Source of the DNA: Mycobacterium sp. E1214
GTDB taxonomy: Bacteria > Actinomycetota > Actinomycetes > Mycobacteriales > Mycobacteriaceae
Direction of reading: 5' to 3'
Length of the DNA: 58,633 bases
NCBI RefSeq assembly: GCF_001666755.1
Contig: NZ_LZJC01000026.1
Coordinates: forward strand, 1-58,633
Shown here in pieces: positions 1-8,730 of this stretch. Each line of letters starts with the position of its first letter. Positions within the stretch are counted from its first letter, which is position 1. The notes beneath the pieces are model-generated. The model did not search any database and was not told the origin of the DNA. It was given only the letters and a program-made list of their open reading frames with translations. A program made the translations under genes and the position numbers.

Positions 1-652
1 GCCGCGCCGGGGCGAGCGCGTCCACCCGGAAGCCGTCGTAGAACCGCCAGCCGCGCAGCCGTTCGCGCACGGCCGCCAGCTCCGGCAGGGCTCGCGGGTT
101 GGCGTATTCGGCCAGCACGCTGCGATACGACGGCAGGGACCGCGACAGCTCGTCGAAGCCGCGGCCCGAGTCCGCGCTGGTCTCGGCGAAGTTGCGGGTG
201 CGGCGCACCAGGGTGGCGCTGGCCCGCGGCACCGGCCCGACGAACACCACCTCGCGTTTGATCGCGGGGTCGCGGTTGAACACCGACGGCTCCGTCGCCC
301 CCGGCGGACCGGCCGACTGCGGCAGGCCCAGATCCACCAAATAACCGAAATCGTCGGCGGCGAAGCCCATTTCGAGCGAAACAGGGCGGGTGCGGGCGGT
401 GCCCTCGACCTTGCCGGTGCGGTGCGCGCCGCTCAGCTGCTCGGGGCCGGCCCACAGCACGGATTGCAGGCCGCCCTCGCGGGCCAGCGAGGCGATGACC
501 TCGCCGCGGCCGCAGTCGGCGAGCAGCCGCAGCGCCCGGTACAGCGAGGACTTGCCGGCACCGTTGGCCCCGGTGACCACCGAGAGTTGGCTCAGCGGCA
601 GCACCACGTCGCGCAGCGAGCGGTACCCGCGGATCGCGACCGTCTGCAGCAT
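1..652 (-). CDS. AAA family ATPase (RecF/SMC-like N-terminus), partial at window edge
   Basis: Read from the minus-strand ATG at 652, the frame stays open to the window edge (about 217 codons), so the C-terminus is missing. The N-terminus has a beta strand ending in a Walker A motif, GANGAGKSS (residues 28-36), preceded by a segment of the form IRGYRSLRDVVLPL that is typical of RecF/SMC-like ATPases. Walker B and the signature motif lie beyond the edge. It starts 27 nt after the yjcE stop on the same strand, so the two may be co-transcribed. These ATPases act in DNA repair or defence, but the function here is unknown. Confidence 0.8.
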   Translation of the reverse strand, partial: MLQTVAIRGYRSLRDVVLPLSQLSVVTGANGAGKSSLYRALRLLADCGRGEVIASLAREGGLQSVLWAGPEQLSGAHRTGKVEGTARTRPVSLEMGFAADDFGYLVDLGLPQSAGPPGATEPSVFNRDPAIKREVVFVGPVPRASATLVRRTRNFAETSADSGRGFDELSRSLPSYRSVLAEYANPRALPELAAVRERLRGWRFYDGFRVDALAPAR

Positions 653-679
653 GGAGCCGACTGTACGGTCGGCGACCGA

Positions 680-2293
680 CTAGGCGTCCACGTCGGCGTC
701 GGCGTCGTCGATGCCGGCGTCGAGCAGCTGCACTTCCTCCAGGTCCATTTCGTTCTGCAACTCGCGCAGCACGATGTCGTCGATCAGGTTCTGATTGCGC
801 AGCGAGGTGATCTCGCGGCGCTTGTGTTCGAGCACGCCGAGGCGGACCTGGCGCACCTTCTCCCGGCCGACGACGAGCCGCTGGTTGGGGGAGCCGGCCT
901 CGGTGGCCAGCACCAGCGCGGCTTTTTCCTCGTATTCTTTTTGCAGCCGGCGGCGCAGCTCCTCGCTGATGCCGACCTCGTCGGCGACCTCGGGGAAGGC
1001 GCGCAACGCGGCCTGGACGCCGCGGGCGCGGGCCAGGTGCAGCTCCTCGGCGTGGGCGACGTCTTGCGGCATCTGCGCCCAACGCACGATGGCGGGCAGC
1101 GTGCTGCCCTGCACCAGGACGGTCACCAGGATCACCACGGTGACGATGAAAATGACCAGGCTGCGGTCCGGGAACGGCGCGCCGCTCAGGGTGGTCGTCG
1201 GAATGGCCAGCGCGGCGGCCAGGGACACCGCGCCGCGGAAGCCCGCCCAGACGGTGACGAAGCGCTGGCGCCAGTCGATGCGGCGGGCGCGCTGCACCTC
1301 GCGCCGGTCGATCACCCGCAGGAGCACCGTCGTGATCTCACCCCAGAAGATCCGCGACACGATCACCACGCCGGTGACGGCCAGCGCGACGAACAGGGCG
1401 TGGCGGATACCCCCGTCGACGTGGTCGATCCCGCGCAGCGCGTTCGGGATCTGGACGCCGACGAACACCCACAGCGAGCCGTTGAGCAGGAACGTCGCGC
1501 TGTCCCAGAACGCCGAGGACTGCAGCCGGGACCGCGCCCGGATGACGACCGGCCCCGCGTAGGCGAGCACCAAGGCCGCCACCATGACCGCGACCACGCC
1601 GCTGCAGTCCAACGATTGCGCCAGCAGGAAGGCGGCGAACGGCGTCAGCAGGCTCAGCGCGCCTTCTTCCTGAGGCGCGTCGAGCCGTTTGCGCAGCAGC
1701 GTGACCGCCCCGCCGACCAGCAGGCCGGCGGCGACGCCCCCCAGATAGGAACCGATGAACCGCCCGACCAGGTCGATCGGGGTGATGGCGGCCCCGCCGA
1801 TGGCGACGTGCACGGTGACGCCGAACAACACCAGGGCCGTGCCGTCGTTGATCAGACTCTCGGCCTTGAGGACGGTCAGTGACCGGCGCGGCAATTTCTT
1901 GGCCAGGCCCGCGACGGCGGCGGCGTCGGTGGGTGACAGGACGGCCCCCAGCACCGCCGCCGCGTGCGGTTCGACGCCCAACGCCCGCGCCGTCCACGAC
2001 ACGGCCACGGCGGTGGCGATCACCAGGGCGACGCTGAGGAACACGATGATGCGGGCGTTCGCGCGGATCTCCCGGAAACTGGTGTTCAGGCCCTCCCAGT
2101 ACAAGATCGCCGGTAAGAACAGCAGCAGCACGATCTCACCGTTGATGTGGACGTGGGCGAATTGCGGGATCAGCCCTAGCAGCGCGCCGAGCGTGATGAG
2201 CAGAACCGGGGGGCCGACGCGGTAGCGCCGACCGATGACCGTCCCCAGGATGACGGTGGACACCAGCGCAACGATGAGGACGAGGCCGAACAC
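680..2293 (-). CDS. yjcE: Na+/H+ antiporter, CPA1/NhaP type (YjcE-like)
   Basis: A 537-residue membrane protein with about 12 hydrophobic segments up to roughly residue 405, then a charged cytoplasmic tail. CPA1 ion-site motifs are visible: PTDAAAV (121-127) and ESLINDGTALVLF (145-157) with the expected transport aspartate near 150. It should exchange Na+ (or K+) for H+ across the plasma membrane in pH and sodium homeostasis. Length and motifs match M. tuberculosis YjcE (Rv2287). The ATG start gives an immediate first membrane helix. The upstream MFS gene ends 60 nt away on the same strand. Confidence 0.92.
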   Translation of the reverse strand: MFGLVLIVALVSTVILGTVIGRRYRVGPPVLLITLGALLGLIPQFAHVHINGEIVLLLFLPAILYWEGLNTSFREIRANARIIVFLSVALVIATAVAVSWTARALGVEPHAAAVLGAVLSPTDAAAVAGLAKKLPRRSLTVLKAESLINDGTALVLFGVTVHVAIGGAAITPIDLVGRFIGSYLGGVAAGLLVGGAVTLLRKRLDAPQEEGALSLLTPFAAFLLAQSLDCSGVVAVMVAALVLAYAGPVVIRARSRLQSSAFWDSATFLLNGSLWVFVGVQIPNALRGIDHVDGGIRHALFVALAVTGVVIVSRIFWGEITTVLLRVIDRREVQRARRIDWRQRFVTVWAGFRGAVSLAAALAIPTTTLSGAPFPDRSLVIFIVTVVILVTVLVQGSTLPAIVRWAQMPQDVAHAEELHLARARGVQAALRAFPEVADEVGISEELRRRLQKEYEEKAALVLATEAGSPNQRLVVGREKVRQVRLGVLEHKRREITSLRNQNLIDDIVLRELQNEMDLEEVQLLDAGIDDADADVDA

Positions 2294-2353
2294 CAGCCCA
2301 TCCTGCCGGACTCGCCCGCTCAGCGCGCCGCGGGGGAGCGCACCCCGCCGGCG

Positions 2354-3562
2354 TCAGCCCACCGTCGACGGCTCCGGCGCGGCGGGATCCCGGGCGCCGC
2401 GCAACGGGATCAGCGGCATGGCGGCCAGCGGAAACAGCCCGCACAGCCCGAACGCCAGCGGATAACCGGCGGCCACGATGACCTCCGCGAACGCCGGCGG
2501 CGCGACGGCCACGACGAGGCGCTCGAACGCGTTCTGCGTGCCCAGGGCCCACCCCGACCAGAACGGCCCGGCGATCTCGGGGATGGTGGTGAAGGGCAGG
2601 CCATTGTCTCCCGTGACGGCCGCAGCGAGCACCATGGCCGGCACCGCGACGGGCCATCCCAGGTGGTCGGTGAGGGCCAGCACCAGCATGACCCCGGCGG
2701 TGACGACCGCGATCTTGCGCAGCGGCCGCATCCGCGATCCGATCCGGTCCGCCCACCGGCCCGCGGCGACGCGGGTCAACGCGCCGAGGCCCTGGGAGAC
2801 CCCGACGAGCAGGCCGGCGCACGCCATCGACAGGCCGTGCTTGCCGGTGAACCAGACCAGCATGAAGGTCAGGACGACCGGTTGCGGCACCATCAGCAGC
2901 GTCGACGCGAAGTGGATGCGCCACAACGGTGTGCCGCGGTACAGCTCGGCGAGCTCGCCCATGTGGACGCCCGTCCGGTCGGGCCGCGGCGGGTCGCTCA
3001 CGCCCACCGCGGCGGCCACGGCCGCCACGGCGCACAGGACCGCCGGGAACAGCAGGGCCACCGACAAATTCCGCTTGGCGAGTTCGGGAAGCACCAGCGC
3101 CCCCACAGCGATGCCCAGCGGTTGCGCGGTCTGGCGCACCCCCATCACCAGCGCGCGCTGGCGCACGGCGAACCAGCCGGTGACCAGCCGGCCGCTGGCC
3201 GGGACGCAGCTGGCCGCGGCCATGCCGCCGAGCACCAGGAACGTGCCCATGGCCAGCGGAGAGTCCATCGCCGCCGCGGCCACCCCGGCCGCGGCGGTAA
3301 GCCCCAGGCCCAGGGAGAGCACCACCCGTTCGCCGGCGCGGTCCAGCAGGAAGCCCCACGGAATCAGGGTGAACATCATGCCAACGCTGGGCATCGAGGC
3401 CAGTAGCGCCGCTTCGACGAGGCTCGCCCCGTGCTTGGACAGCGCGGGTATCAGGAATGCGACGCCGTTGATGAAGACATTGGCGCACAGCGTCGCCAGC
3501 TGCGAGACCGTCAGCATCGACCACCGCCTGGCCGCCGAGATCTCGTGTGTCGCGGTGTTCAC
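2354..3562 (-). CDS. MFS transporter
   Basis: The frame is open from 3676, but the first 38 residues are Arg/Lys-rich and not membrane-like. I choose the GTG at 3562 (VNTATHEISAARRW), which gives 402 residues starting just before the first membrane helix. Twelve hydrophobic segments, the LLDRAGERV loop between helices 2 and 3, and a GRWADRIGSR loop in the second half are typical of the major facilitator superfamily. Substrate unknown. It lies upstream of yjcE on the same strand and is divergent from the lipoprotein gene at 3943. Confidence 0.85.
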   Translation of the reverse strand: MNTATHEISAARRWSMLTVSQLATLCANVFINGVAFLIPALSKHGASLVEAALLASMPSVGMMFTLIPWGFLLDRAGERVVLSLGLGLTAAAGVAAAAMDSPLAMGTFLVLGGMAAASCVPASGRLVTGWFAVRQRALVMGVRQTAQPLGIAVGALVLPELAKRNLSVALLFPAVLCAVAAVAAAVGVSDPPRPDRTGVHMGELAELYRGTPLWRIHFASTLLMVPQPVVLTFMLVWFTGKHGLSMACAGLLVGVSQGLGALTRVAAGRWADRIGSRMRPLRKIAVVTAGVMLVLALTDHLGWPVAVPAMVLAAAVTGDNGLPFTTIPEIAGPFWSGWALGTQNAFERLVVAVAPPAFAEVIVAAGYPLAFGLCGLFPLAAMPLIPLRGARDPAAPEPSTVG

Positions 3563-3740
3563 CGCTGTTCGATTGCGACGCTTGCGCTTTGGCCCGTCGG
3601 TGCGGCGGGTTCCCCGAATATCATGAGAGCCGAACCGTTTTCGCGCACGACAAAGAAAGCATGAGCCGACCCCCAAAGTCCCGTGCCAGGAACGAAGTTG
3701 ATGAAAGTGCCGGGGTAGTGGACTACCAAAATCGAACGCT

Positions 3741-3760
3741 GGGTGTATCCCGTTACACCC
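3741..3760. promoter_or_regulatory. Inverted repeat, candidate operator between MFS and lipoprotein genes
   Basis: GGGTGTA (3741-3747), 6-nt spacer, TACACCC (3754-3760): a perfect 7+7 inverted repeat. It sits centrally in the 380-nt divergent intergenic region (3563-3942), about 180 nt from each start codon. The geometry fits a dimeric repressor or activator site. Nothing else obvious lies in this intergenic stretch. Confidence 0.4.
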
Positions 3761-3942
3761 GACGGCGCGGTTCCGGCCTGAGTCGTCCTATACCCACCGC
3801 TTGGGGCGTTCACACGGTTCTTTGAACTCGTTGTGGGCGCGGTGGGGGTGCCGTCGCTCGGGGCGCGGCATCTAGGATCGAGTGGCTTGGTGCGCAGCGG
3901 GTAAGCCGCCAGGCGGCGGGCCGAAGAGAGGGGAGATCCGCA

Positions 3943-4377
3943 GTGAAGATCAGGCTGCTGGCAACAGTCGCCGTGCTTGTCTCGCTGTTCCTACCGGCCT
4001 GCCACTTCGGCTCCAGAAACCCGCCGTCCACCAAGACCCTGCAGGCTTCCATGAGTGACGTCCTGATGCAGGACGCCATCACCCAGAGCATCGCCCTGGC
4101 CGTCGGGAACACGCTGTACGTGAAGCTGGGCTCGAACTACACCACCCCGTACCGGTGGGCGCCGGACATGAAGATCGCCGACCCGAGCGTCCTGAAGCAG
4201 ATCAGCCACGAATTCGTGCAGCCCAGCTCCGAGGCCCTCGGCGCGCCGGGCACCGAGGTGTGGGAGTTCGCAGCGCTCAAGCCCGGCTCGACGACCATTA
4301 CCACGTCCTACACCAGCTTCGTGGGCAAGGACGCCAAGCCGGCATGCACGTACACGGCGAACGTGACGGTGCAGTAG
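3943..4377 (+). CDS. Chagasin-like (inhibitor family I42) lipoprotein
   Basis: 144 residues from a GTG start preceded by a purine-rich stretch (GAGGGGAGA). The signal peptide ends in lipobox LPAC with Cys20 as the lipidation site, so an outer-leaflet lipoprotein is expected. The mature part has the I42 (chagasin) layout: a loop resembling NPTTGYxW (here NYTTPYRW), a Gly/Pro-rich middle loop (GAPGTEVWEF), and a final strand SYTSF. Family members inhibit papain-like cysteine peptidases. The match is by motif order only. It converges on the esterase gene, with a 10-nt gap. Confidence 0.7.
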   Translation: MKIRLLATVAVLVSLFLPACHFGSRNPPSTKTLQASMSDVLMQDAITQSIALAVGNTLYVKLGSNYTTPYRWAPDMKIADPSVLKQISHEFVQPSSEALGAPGTEVWEFAALKPGSTTITTSYTSFVGKDAKPACTYTANVTVQ

Positions 4378-4387
4378 ACCGTCGCGG

Positions 4388-5662
4388 CTAGGCGACCGCG
4401 GCTTGGCGACGCCGGGCGTAGATCTCGGCGAGGAACTGCTCGACGGCCACGGCCGCGTGCGCCGCCCGGGCGGAACCGAAGATGTCGAAAGCGTGCTGGG
4501 TCAACGGCAATTCGGCGTAGGCGACGGGTTGGCGGCTGACCTGGCGCAGGCGGTCGACGAAGGTCCGTGCCTGCTCGACGTAGGCCAGGGAGTCGTTGGT
4601 GCCGTGCAGTACGAAGAACGGGGGAGCGTCTGGGGTGACGCGGTAGACCGGCGACGCGGCCTCGAAGGTCTTCTGGTGCGTGCTGGGCCGTTGCTTCATG
4701 ATCGACTTGATCAGCAGGCCGGGCATCATGGGGTGCAGCGTCTTGTCGAACTTGGTGAAGTCGTAGATCCCGTAGAACGGCACGGCCGCCTGCACCCGGG
4801 TGTCGGCGTCTTCGAAGCCGGGCTGGAATTGCGGATCGTTGGGCGTCAGCGCGGCCAGCGACGACAGGTGCCCGCCGGCCGAGCCGCCGGTGATGGCAAT
4901 GAAATCCGGGTCGCCGCCGTATTCGGCGATGTGCGCCTTGACCCACGCGAGGGCACGCTTGACGTCGACGATGTGGTCGGGCCAGGTGTTGCGGGGGCTG
5001 TGCCGGTAGTTGATCGCCACGCACACCCAGCCCAGCTCCGCGAGGTGGCTCATCAGCGGATGTGCTTGCCCCCGTTTGTTGCCCGTCGTCCACGCGCCGC
5101 CCGGGATCTGGAAGAGGACGGGCGCCTTCTCACCCCGGTCGAGGTCCGGGCGCCGCCAGATGTCCAGGTGGTTTGCCCTCCCGTATTCGCCGTAGCTGAT
5201 GTCGGAGTCGTGGGCGTAGTCGCGGTAGATCCGCAGCATGCGCACCAGGCCCGGCGCCTTGGCGGTGCCGCCACCGGCCGGGCGGCGCCACAGGTCCGCG
5301 GAGTCGGTGCGCCGATTGGTGCCCAGCCCGTTGTTCAGCGCCTCGCGCAGCGGGACGTCGGCCTGGTGACCGGCACGGTTGAGGTTGAGCAGCCCGAGCG
5401 CCGAGGCGCCCGTCACCAGCCACGCCAGCATGCGGACCGGGCGGGTCAGGCGCCGGCCCGTCGCGGCCAGCCCGGCGAGCTGGACCGCCAGCGTCTGCAG
5501 CGGCAGTTCGGTGACGGCCAGGCCGAACATCCACGAGTACAACGAGGGAAACCCGCCGCGCGCCAGGGGCCGGTAGGCGTTGACGGTGGTCGCCGCCGTC
5601 ACCGCGGTGACGGCGAGGGAGGCGAGTTGCCGGAGGTGGTGGCCGAGCCGAGCTGTCCGCAT
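4388..5662 (-). CDS. Membrane-anchored alpha/beta-hydrolase, LipM/LipO/LipQ-type carboxylesterase
   Basis: 424 residues. The first ~110 residues contain several hydrophobic stretches, suggesting membrane anchoring. The catalytic domain follows: an oxyanion-type PGGAW loop, nucleophile elbow GGSAGGH, an Asp in the HGTNDS strand, and a His in LTQHAF. This is the serine-hydrolase triad of the HSL/carboxylesterase family. Layout and length match the mycobacterial LipM/LipO/LipQ group. Together with YjcE-like and LysR neighbours it resembles the LipM (Rv2284) locus, though orthology is inferred. Substrate is probably a lipid ester. Confidence 0.82.
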   Translation of the reverse strand: MRTARLGHHLRQLASLAVTAVTAATTVNAYRPLARGGFPSLYSWMFGLAVTELPLQTLAVQLAGLAATGRRLTRPVRMLAWLVTGASALGLLNLNRAGHQADVPLREALNNGLGTNRRTDSADLWRRPAGGGTAKAPGLVRMLRIYRDYAHDSDISYGEYGRANHLDIWRRPDLDRGEKAPVLFQIPGGAWTTGNKRGQAHPLMSHLAELGWVCVAINYRHSPRNTWPDHIVDVKRALAWVKAHIAEYGGDPDFIAITGGSAGGHLSSLAALTPNDPQFQPGFEDADTRVQAAVPFYGIYDFTKFDKTLHPMMPGLLIKSIMKQRPSTHQKTFEAASPVYRVTPDAPPFFVLHGTNDSLAYVEQARTFVDRLRQVSRQPVAYAELPLTQHAFDIFGSARAAHAAVAVEQFLAEIYARRRQAAVA

Positions 5663-5691
5663 CCGCTCACCTTACGAGGAGGTGATCGCCG

Positions 5692-5789
5692 ATCCGCTAG
5701 CGCCTGCACTAGCTGATTCCGTGCGCGCCTAGGGGTCCTCGGCGGGCGCTCTGTCCTGGGGATGTGTGACTTTCGAATCCGCTAGCGCC
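5692..5789. promoter_or_regulatory. Pair of 13-bp direct repeats with palindromic core upstream of the HicB-like gene
   Basis: ATCCGCTAGCGCC occurs at 5692-5704 and again at 5777-5789, 85 nt apart. Each contains the perfect palindrome CGCTAGCG. The second copy lies 18 nt before the GTG of the HicB-like gene; the first lies beside the divergent esterase start. This spacing suits an operator pair for a ribbon-helix-helix protein, possibly autoregulation by the downstream gene. Confidence 0.4.
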
Positions 5790-5806
5790 CGTGCTACCAA
5801 TCCGCC

Positions 5807-6166
5807 GTGAACCACTACACGTATCGAGTCGGCTGGTCACCGGCGGACGACAAGTACGCCAGCACCTGCCTCGAGATGCCGTTTCTCAGCTGCGCGGCGC
5901 CGACCGCGCAGGAGGCGACGTTGGCGATCGAGGCGGCCGTCGACGAGCACGTCGAGGTGATGCGGGAAGGCGGCGAGACACCGCCGACGCCGATGGCCGA
6001 CCGCAGCTACAGCGGCACCATCGTCATCCGGACCTCGGTCGAGCTGCACCGCCGCCTGGCAATCGAATCCGCCGAGCAGGGCGTGTCGATGAACCAATGG
6101 GTGGTGCAGCAGTTGTCGGGCCGTCGACTCAGCGACGGTCTCGGGCTGTCCGGCTTCGACTGGTAG
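5807..6166 (+). CDS. HicB-family protein, no HicA partner
   Basis: 119 residues from a GTG. The N-terminal half (about 1-60) has the HicB partial RNase-H-like pattern YRVGWSPADDKYASTCLEMP and a helix with EEALEAI-like spacing. The C-terminal half (about 65-105) is a ribbon-helix-helix DNA-binding domain (TIVIRTSVELHRRLAIES, then an SMNQWVVQQL helix). HicB antitoxins normally pair with a small HicA RNase toxin, but no HicA-like frame exists on either side. It is therefore an orphan antitoxin or a stand-alone regulator. Confidence 0.8.
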   Translation: MNHYTYRVGWSPADDKYASTCLEMPFLSCAAPTAQEATLAIEAAVDEHVEVMREGGETPPTPMADRSYSGTIVIRTSVELHRRLAIESAEQGVSMNQWVVQQLSGRRLSDGLGLSGFDW

Positions 6167-6273
6167 GGCGGCTTGTGACGGCCTGGCCCGAGCTCTCAAG
6201 TTTCCGCAGTTAAGGGGGCCGTTCTCGGTCAACCACCTTCGGGGTCGGGCTAAAGATTTCGGTGTCGTGCCCT

Positions 6274-6295
6274 CACAAGCTAATGTTGTGTCACA
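6274..6295. promoter_or_regulatory. Overlapping palindromes just upstream of the LysR gene
   Basis: CACAA (6274-6278), 7-nt spacer, TTGTG (6286-6290), overlapping a second palindrome TGTGTCACA (6287-6295). They end 25 nt before the chosen LysR start. LysR regulators usually bind such interrupted dyads and autoregulate. The same TTGTG/CACAA half-sites recur upstream of sirA. Confidence 0.35.
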
Positions 6296-6319
6296 CGAGT
6301 CGATTGTGAGCCGTTGCCC

Positions 6320-7261
6320 ATGCCGCTCAGCGCCCGGATGCCCGATATCGCCTCCCTCGAGGCGTTCTTGGCGATCGCCGAGACCGGCAGCCTAGGCCGC
6401 GCCGCCCGAGAGCTTGGCCTGACGCAGCAAGCGGTGTCGCGGCGACTCGCCGCGATGGAGGCCCAGGTCGGGGTGACGCTGGCGGTCCGCACGACGCGCG
6501 GCTCTCAGCTCACGCCCGCCGGCCTGATCGTCGCGGATTGGGCGGCACGGCTCCTCGAGGTCGCGAAAGAGATTGACGCGGGCATGGATTCGTTGCGGAA
6601 GGAGGGCCGCGAGCGGCTGCGGGTCGCCGCCAGCCAAACGACCTCCGAGCAGCTCATGCCGCACTGGTTGCTGTCGTTGCAGGCCGAGGCGACGCGGCGC
6701 AGCGTCAGCGTCCCGCGGGTCATCCTGACCGCGACCAACAGCGAGCACGTGATCGCCGCGGTGCGCGACGGCAGCGCCGATCTGGGATTCATCGAAAGTC
6801 CGGGTACGCCACAGGGTTTAGGGTGTTGCGTGGTCGCCGAGGACGAGTTGGTGATCGTGGTGCCGCCGGGCCACAAGTGGGCGCGGCGATCCCGGCCCGT
6901 GACGGCGCGCGAGCTTGCGCAGACGCCGTTGGTGGCCCGTGAACCCCATTCAGGCATCCGCGATTCGCTGACGGCGGCGCTGCGGGTGGCGTTGGACGAC
7001 GACATGCAACAGGCTTCGCCCGTCTTGGAGCTGACGTCGGCCGCCGCGATGCGGGCCGCGGTGCTCGCCGGCGCGGGGCCCGCGGCCATGAGCCAGCTGG
7101 CGGTGGCCGACGACTTGGCGGTCGGCCGGCTGCGCGCCATCACCATTCCCGGGTTGGACCTGCGGCGCAACTTTCGCGCCATCTGGGTCGGCGGGCGCAC
7201 CCCGCCCGCCGGGGCGATCCGCGACTTCCTCGCCCACATCCTCAGCGGCGCACCGCGATAG
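6320..7261 (+). CDS. LysR-family transcriptional regulator
   Basis: 313 residues from the ATG at 6320; a TTG six bases upstream is also in frame. The N-terminal winged helix (about 10-70) shows the LysR pattern FLAIAETGSLGRAARELGLTQ, followed by QAVSRRLAAMEAQVG. The rest has the periplasmic-binding-like effector fold. It converges on che1 with a one-base gap. Its position beside the sulfite/APS reductase operon and shared upstream half-sites suggest it may control sulfur assimilation, which is inference. M. tuberculosis has a LysR gene in the LipM/YjcE neighbourhood (Rv2282c). Confidence 0.87.
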   Translation: MPLSARMPDIASLEAFLAIAETGSLGRAARELGLTQQAVSRRLAAMEAQVGVTLAVRTTRGSQLTPAGLIVADWAARLLEVAKEIDAGMDSLRKEGRERLRVAASQTTSEQLMPHWLLSLQAEATRRSVSVPRVILTATNSEHVIAAVRDGSADLGFIESPGTPQGLGCCVVAEDELVIVVPPGHKWARRSRPVTARELAQTPLVAREPHSGIRDSLTAALRVALDDDMQQASPVLELTSAAAMRAAVLAGAGPAAMSQLAVADDLAVGRLRAITIPGLDLRRNFRAIWVGGRTPPAGAIRDFLAHILSGAPR

Positions 7262-7262
7262 C

Positions 7263-7979
7263 TCAGGCCGCGGCGTCGGCGGCGCGGGCCTCGTCGTAGC
7301 GGTCCAGCACCGTCTCGGCCACCAGACGATGCGCGCCCAGGGGCGCCGCCATCGGGATGTCGTGCTCGCGCGCATAGGCCGACACCCCGTCGGTGATGCG
7401 TCCCGGCGCCAGGAACCACGGCGCGATGACGAGGCGGCGCGCGCCGCGGCCGCGCAGCTGGTGGGCGATCCGCGTCACCGACGCCTCGGGCCGGGTGGCG
7501 AACGCCGTGCCGGCGCCCGCCCAGCGGGTGCCCGCGGCCAGCCGGCACGCCACCTGGGCGGTGCGGGCGTTGGCCGCGGCGTTCGACGACCCGATGGCGA
7601 CGACCAGCACGCCCAGGTCCTCGTCGTCGGGCGACGCCCCGATCTCCGCGAGGCGTTCCCGCAGCACCGACACCAGCCGGGCGTCCTCGGCGAGCACCCC
7701 GGCCTGGCGGATGCCGTGCGCGCCGGCGCGGGCGATCTGCTCGGGAATGTCGCGACGGGCGTGGTACGCGCTGGCCAGCAGGAGCGGGGCGACGACCGCC
7801 TGGCGGGGGTCGTGCAGGCCGGCGAGGGCGTCGGCGAAGCTCGGCGCGCTGAGTTCCAGGAACGCCAGCCGCACGTCGAGGCCGGGACGCATGCTGGTGA
7901 GTCGGTCCGCCACGGCGGCGGCGTTGGCGGCCGAGCGGGGGTCGCGGCTGCCGTGGGCGGTGAGGATCAGGGTGCTCAT
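7263..7979 (-). CDS. che1: Sirohydrochlorin chelatase-like protein (CbiX/Che1)
   Basis: 238 residues, two tandem CbiX-like halves. The N-terminus has TAHGSRDP with metal-binding His9. The second half repeats the fold, but its equivalent segment reads VVAIGSSNAAAN and lacks the histidine. It is expected to insert iron into sirohydrochlorin to make siroheme, the cofactor of SirA. The start ATG (7979-7977) overlaps the cysH TGA as ATGA, so translation is coupled. An upstream in-frame extension to 8066 lies inside cysH and is rejected. Gene order matches M. tuberculosis Rv2391-Rv2393. Confidence 0.9.
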   Translation of the reverse strand: MSTLILTAHGSRDPRSAANAAAVADRLTSMRPGLDVRLAFLELSAPSFADALAGLHDPRQAVVAPLLLASAYHARRDIPEQIARAGAHGIRQAGVLAEDARLVSVLRERLAEIGASPDDEDLGVLVVAIGSSNAAANARTAQVACRLAAGTRWAGAGTAFATRPEASVTRIAHQLRGRGARRLVIAPWFLAPGRITDGVSAYAREHDIPMAAPLGAHRLVAETVLDRYDEARAADAAA

Positions 7980-8719
7980 GAGGCGTGCAGCCCACATTCG
8001 GTCTTGGCGCGTCCCTGCCAACGTCCACTGCGGGGATCCGCGCCTTCGGCCGGCTTGGCGGTGCACGGCGCGCAGCCGATCGACGGGTAGCCCTCGTCGA
8101 CCAGCGGGTTGACCAGCACGCCGTTGGCCTGGATGTACGCGTCGACGTCCTCGTCGGTCCAGGCCGCGATCGGGTTGACCTTGATGATGCCGAAGGATTC
8201 GTCGTAGCTGATCTGCGCCGCGTTGGCGCGCGTGGGCGCCTCGACCCGGCGCAGGCCGGTGATCCAGGCGGCGTAGCCGCGCAGCGCGCGGCGCAGCGGG
8301 AGGACCTTACGCAGGCGGCAGCATTCGTTGGGGTCGCGGGCGAACAGGTCCTTGCCGAGCAGATTGTCCTGCTCCGCGACGCTGCGCTCGGGGGCGATGT
8401 TGAGCAGGTGGATGTCGTAGACGGAGTCGACCGCGTCGCGGGTGCCGAGGGTCTCGGCGAAGTGGTAGCCGGTGTCGAGGAACACCACCGGCACGCCGGG
8501 CCGGACGCTGGACGCCAGCGACACCGTCACCGCGTCCTGCATGGTGCTGGTCACCACCCACTTGCAAGTGGCCCAGCCGCGGGGCCCGCCGATGCCGCCG
8601 AAGTGCTCGTCGGTCCAGCGCAGGATGTCGACGGCGCTGCGACCCTCCATCTCGGCGGCGCCGCGCGACGCGATCTCGCGCAGCTGTTCCTCGGTGAAGT
8701 GGGTGAGCCCCCGGCTCAT
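7976..8719 (-). CDS. cysH: Adenosine 5'-phosphosulfate (APS) reductase
   Basis: 247 residues from the ATG at 8719 (MSRGLTHF). It reduces APS to sulfite with thioredoxin in assimilatory sulfate reduction. The 4Fe-4S ligands typical of APS reductases are present: CC at 133-134 and CAPC at 216-219. The catalytic cysteine is Cys242 in the C-terminal ECGLH motif. These cysteines separate it from PAPS-specific enzymes. It sits between sirA (11-nt gap) and che1 (4-nt overlap) in one operon. The protein closely resembles M. tuberculosis CysH. Confidence 0.95.
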   Translation of the reverse strand: MSRGLTHFTEEQLREIASRGAAEMEGRSAVDILRWTDEHFGGIGGPRGWATCKWVVTSTMQDAVTVSLASSVRPGVPVVFLDTGYHFAETLGTRDAVDSVYDIHLLNIAPERSVAEQDNLLGKDLFARDPNECCRLRKVLPLRRALRGYAAWITGLRRVEAPTRANAAQISYDESFGIIKVNPIAAWTDEDVDAYIQANGVLVNPLVDEGYPSIGCAPCTAKPAEGADPRSGRWQGRAKTECGLHAS

Positions 8720-8730
8720 CAAGTCATCCC

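Noticed and set aside
422..1882. 486-codon plus-strand open frame
   Set aside because: Antisense shadow of the Na+/H+ antiporter gene: Gln/His/Arg-biased composition, no domain, and the minus-strand protein is clearly real.
4403..5716. 437-codon plus-strand open frame
   Set aside because: Antisense to the esterase gene, which has a complete catalytic triad; composition is typical of GC-rich shadow frames.
5807..6313. HicA toxin partner for the HicB-like gene
   Set aside because: No short basic double-stranded-RNA-binding-like frame is present before or after the gene on either strand.
6505..8028. 507-codon minus-strand open frame across the LysR gene and che1
   Set aside because: Runs antisense to the LysR gene and out of frame through che1; no protein-like segments.
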